Assembly: GCF_007829885.1 (NCBI RefSeq)
Contig: NZ_VIWW01000001.1
Span: 6,014,001-6,078,000, forward strand
Source of the DNA: Streptomyces brevispora
GTDB taxonomy: Bacteria; Actinomycetota; Actinomycetes; Streptomycetales; Streptomycetaceae
Reading direction: 5' to 3'
DNA length: 64,000 nucleotides
The notes below the pieces were generated by a model. That model had not been told where the DNA came from. It was given only the letters and a program-made list of their open reading frames with translations, and did not search any database. Within the stretch, counting starts at the first letter, position 1. Every line of letters starts with the position of its first letter. Positions 61,243-64,000 of the stretch are shown piece by piece. The position numbers and the translations under genes were made by a program.

Positions 61243-61263
61243 GCACCGGGCTCACGCCGGTGC
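61243..61263 (-). terminator. Hairpin after the LacI-family gene
   Basis: GCACCGG (61243-61249) and CCGGTGC (61257-61263), perfect 7-bp stem and 7-nt loop, 5 bp past the regulator stop codon on the minus strand. Confidence 0.6.
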
Positions 61264-61268
61264 GCGCG

Positions 61269-62312
61269 TCATGCCGAAGCGCGGTGGATGAGCTCCGTCG
61301 GGGTGATCACCGAAGACGGTTCGGCGGTCGCGTCGTTCAGCCGCTCCATCAGGATCCTGACCATCAACCTGCCCATGCCCACCACATCCTGACGGACCGT
61401 CGTCAGCGGCGGGTCGGTCGCCTCGGCCACCGAGTCCATGTCGTCGAAGCCGACCAGGGCCACATCCTGCGGCACCCGACGGCCGCGCTCGCGCAGCACC
61501 CGCAGGGCGCCCGAGGCCATCAGGTCGTTGGCGGCGAAGACGGCGTCCAGGTCCGGCCGTCTCTCCAGCAGTCCGGCCATGGCGCGGGCGCCGCCCTCCG
61601 CGGTGAAGTCGCCGTCCGCGACCAGCGCGGGATCGCCGTCGGGCAGTACGTCGAAGTAGCCGTCGATCCGGTCGAGCGCCGAGGTCTGGTCGCGCGGGCC
61701 CGCGATGTGCGCGATGTGCCGGCGGCCGAGCGAGACCAGATGGCGCACGGCCTCGCGGGCGCCGCCGCGGTTGTCGCAGTCGACATAGGGGACCGCGAGC
61801 TCGGAGGCGGTGTCCGGCCGCCCGGGGCGCCCGCCGTAGACCGTCGGAACCCGGAACCGGCGGATGACCGCGGGCAGTTCGTCGTCCGTGTGCAGCGAGA
61901 AGGCCAGCACCCCGTCCACATGGCCACCGGCCAGATAGCGGGTGACCCGGTCGAAATCCCCGCTCCCCTCCACCAGGAGCAGGACCAACTGGGAGTCGTA
62001 CAGATTGAGTTCACGGCTGATTCCCCGGATGTGCTGGGAGAAGAAGGGGTCGGAGAAGATCCGGACCTCGGGTTCGTCGATGATCACGGCGACGGCCCCG
62101 TTGCGCCGGGTCACCAGCGTCCGGGCGGCGTGGTTCGGTATGTAGCCGAGCTCCTCGACCGCCTTGCGGACCTGCTCCACGAGCGGTTTCCGCACCCCGG
62201 CACCGCCGTTGACCACCCGGGAGGCCGTCGCCCGGGACACCCCGGCGCGGGCCGCCACGGCTTCCAGTGTGGGGCGTGCGTCGTGCGGGGCATCGGGGGT
62301 CGGACGCGGCAA
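61269..62312 (-). CDS. LacI-family transcriptional regulator
   Basis: 347 aa from TTG at 62312, chosen because GAGGAG lies 6 nt upstream. HTH and hinge: TLEAVAARAGVSRATASRVVNGGAGV and PNHAARTLVTRR. The effector domain is a sugar-binding fold (AVAVIIDEPEVRIFSDPFFSQHIRGI, AVFAANDLMASGALRVL, VGFDDMDSVAEATDPPLTTVRQD). It is divergent from an exported peptidase; no sugar genes are adjacent, so its ligand is not clear. Confidence 0.92.
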   Translation of the reverse strand: MPRPTPDAPHDARPTLEAVAARAGVSRATASRVVNGGAGVRKPLVEQVRKAVEELGYIPNHAARTLVTRRNGAVAVIIDEPEVRIFSDPFFSQHIRGISRELNLYDSQLVLLLVEGSGDFDRVTRYLAGGHVDGVLAFSLHTDDELPAVIRRFRVPTVYGGRPGRPDTASELAVPYVDCDNRGGAREAVRHLVSLGRRHIAHIAGPRDQTSALDRIDGYFDVLPDGDPALVADGDFTAEGGARAMAGLLERRPDLDAVFAANDLMASGALRVLRERGRRVPQDVALVGFDDMDSVAEATDPPLTTVRQDVVGMGRLMVRILMERLNDATAEPSSVITPTELIHRASA

Positions 62313-62551
62313 GGGACGCTCCTCAAAGGCGCGGGAGGGGGCCGGAATCGGCCGGGGCCCGGCCGCACAGCACGAACCTCGCCAGCCTAGCGGCCACCGC
62401 GAATCGGTGATCCGGGTACCTGTCGCGCGGGCGCCGGCCGGGGTACCTTCCGCCCATGCCGACACGTGTGCGGGGCGCCCGCCTGACGTACAGACCGCCC
62501 GTCCCGGCCCCCGCCGGTGGTCCGCGCGGCCAGGGGGCTGGCCGGCTCCCG

Positions 62552-63874
62552 ATGACGGCCTCCGCGCCGAGGGGCGGCGACCGGCGGGCCGGCCGTCGCC
62601 GGGTCCGTAACCTCGTGCTGACGGCCGTCGCCACCGCGCTGGCCGTCGTGCTGGTCACGGTGTCCGCCGAGGCCGCACGGATCCAGCCGCGTACCGGATT
62701 CGAATCCGCCGGCGGGGCACGCTGGACCGGCCCGGCCGAGGAACGCTCCCTGCTCGCGGCCGTCGACCGGCACAGCGACCGCGTCTCCGTGGAGCGCATC
62801 GGTACGACGAAGCAGGGGCGCCCGCTGCGGCTCGTCCGGATCGGCAGCCGGCACCCCACCGCGCTCACCGTGCTGCTCGTGTGCAGTCAGCACGGTGACG
62901 AACCCGCCGCCCGCGAGGCCTGTCTGACGGCGATCCGTGACCTCGGATACGCCAAGGACCGGGCGACCCGTGACTTTCTCGCCCGTACCGAGATCCTCGT
63001 CATTCCCACCGCCAACCCCGACGGTCACGCTGCCGGCACCCGGGGCAACTCCGACGGCATGGACATCAACCGCGACCACATCGCGCTGCGGACCGCCGAG
63101 GGCCGCGCCATCGCGGCGGCCGTCCGGGACCATCGGCCCGAGGTGATCTACGACCTGCACGAGTACGGCGCGACCCCGCCGTACTACGACAAGGACCTGA
63201 CCGTCCTGTGGCCCCGCAATCCCAATGTCCACGACCGGGTGCACGACGAATCGAAGCTCCTGGCCGAGCACCAGGTGCGCCGGGCCGCCCGGGAAGCCGG
63301 ATACGACAGCGGGCTCTACGGCCTCTGGACCGACCCCGTCACCGGCCGACCGGTCAAGCGGACCGCGGGCGACGGACAGGAGCGCATCCTGCGCAACGCG
63401 GCAGGCATCAAGCATGCGGTGGCCCTGCTCGTCGAGTCCCGCGCGGACCCGCTCACCGACGCCGAGCGGGCCGACCCCGCACGCAACAACCGACGCCGGG
63501 TGCAATCCCAACTGGCCGGACTCAAAGGTCTGTTCGCCTACGTCGAGGAGCGCCGCGGTGAGATCGGCGCCGCCACCGCCCGCTCCCGGGCACAGGGGTT
63601 CACCGACCGGGGCCCGATCCGCCTCGCAGGGGCCGACAACGAGCCGGCGGGGCCCGGCGCGACCCTCGCGCACCCGCCCTGCGGATACCGGCTGACGGCA
63701 GCCCAGTTCGCCCGGGTCTGGGACGAACTCGCCCTGCACGGCGTCACCTCCCGGCGTGACCGTGACGGTGTGTACGTACCGCTGGCGCAGTCCGCCCGGA
63801 AGCTGATCCCGCTCCTGCTCGACGAACACGCGAAATATCGCCTGACAAATGGTCGAGCCGACACCGCTTGCTGA
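62552..63874 (+). CDS. Exported M14-family zinc carboxypeptidase
   Basis: 440 aa from ATG at 62552, which puts a normal signal peptide (RRRVRNLVLTAVATALAVVLVTVSAEA) at the front; ATG at 62456 would add 32 Pro/Gly/Arg-rich residues. Zinc ligands: His and Glu in SQHGDEPAAREA and His in IYDLHEYG; Arg in MDINRDH binds the substrate carboxylate. ALLVESRAD carries the candidate catalytic Glu. Acts outside the cell on peptide C-termini or on peptidoglycan peptides. Confidence 0.88.
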   Translation: MTASAPRGGDRRAGRRRVRNLVLTAVATALAVVLVTVSAEAARIQPRTGFESAGGARWTGPAEERSLLAAVDRHSDRVSVERIGTTKQGRPLRLVRIGSRHPTALTVLLVCSQHGDEPAAREACLTAIRDLGYAKDRATRDFLARTEILVIPTANPDGHAAGTRGNSDGMDINRDHIALRTAEGRAIAAAVRDHRPEVIYDLHEYGATPPYYDKDLTVLWPRNPNVHDRVHDESKLLAEHQVRRAAREAGYDSGLYGLWTDPVTGRPVKRTAGDGQERILRNAAGIKHAVALLVESRADPLTDAERADPARNNRRRVQSQLAGLKGLFAYVEERRGEIGAATARSRAQGFTDRGPIRLAGADNEPAGPGATLAHPPCGYRLTAAQFARVWDELALHGVTSRRDRDGVYVPLAQSARKLIPLLLDEHAKYRLTNGRADTAC

Positions 63875-63947
63875 TCCCCGGGCGGGTGGGTTGCGTGTGG
63901 TAATGCCTACGGAGAGTGAAACTCCAGTTCCCCGAAAGGTGCCATTC

Positions 63948-64000
63948 GTGTCGCAGGACGATCAGAGAGCGGGCGGCAGGGGGCATCTGTCGGTGACGGC
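63948..64000 (+). CDS. Start of an unidentified gene (3' end outside window)
   Basis: GTG at 63948 follows GAAAGGTGCCATTC and opens VSQDDQRAGGRGHLSVT up to the window edge. An in-frame ATG at 63903 is an alternative start. Too short to identify. Confidence 0.5.
   Translation, partial: MSQDDQRAGGRGHLSVT

Overview
The window is high-GC actinomycete DNA and almost certainly comes from a Streptomyces chromosome. The evidence is the codon use (G or C in nearly every third position), a sporulation-type SsgA-like protein, a WhiB-like protein, a two-domain small laccase, a complete mce locus with actinobacterial accessory genes, stand-alone LigC and LigD-polymerase genes, and frequent GTG, TTG and ATGA-overlap starts.

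Layout. 1-2.9 kb: three secreted proteins of unknown function, one cut by the window edge, closed by a strong hairpin terminator. 3.5-17.0 kb: one long co-directional mce operon (ATPase, two YrbE permeases, MceA-F, four Mce-associated membrane proteins in an A-B-A-B order, a lytic transglycosylase), preceded by a 680-bp leader with two overlapping dyads. 17.1-19.3 kb: divergent LigC-type ligase and LigD-type polymerase genes, then a membrane protein. 20.4-26.5 kb: an exported copper/sugar redox set made of a ThuA-sugar dehydrogenase fusion, a cupredoxin-DUF1080 fusion and a divergent small laccase. 26.5-28.7 kb: a SNF2 helicase. 29.0-34.9 kb: an organosulfur operon with a leader peptide, a DszB-like desulfinase, SsuA, SsuC, SsuB, a signal-less binding-fold protein and SsuD. 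35-43.4 kb: VOC protein, Wbl, GH46 chitosanase, acyl-ACP desaturase with an operator, ABC-F ATPase, SsgA-like protein, Ycf48-like protein, endonuclease V and a tiny membrane protein. 43.5-51.6 kb: a reductase-like gene, then a fatty-acid beta-oxidation operon (CoA-transferase, acyl-CoA dehydrogenase, thiolase, FadB) with a convergent MerR regulator.

The most unusual region is 51.8-59.3 kb. A macro-domain gene is split in two by a 6,975-bp element (52159-59133) with TGTCGTCTGCCA inverted ends, sub-terminal arrays of paired CTGACA/TGGCAG motifs and a 5-bp target duplication CGAGC. Removing the element rejoins the gene, apart from one missing base just before the insertion. The cargo is an extracytosolic flavin electron-transfer system (ferric-reductase-like flavocytochrome, FMN-carrier protein with the SGASYT flavinylation motif, ApbE, DUF2231-like membrane protein) with a divergent two-component system and striking 11-bp-spaced CTCTG boxes between them. 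No intact transposase is present; the right end holds only IS3 and other gene fragments, so the element looks immobile or dependent on help in trans.

59.3-64 kb: a TetR regulator, an MpaB-type oxygenase, a LacI regulator, an exported M14 carboxypeptidase and the start of an unidentified gene. No rRNA, tRNA or CRISPR array was seen.
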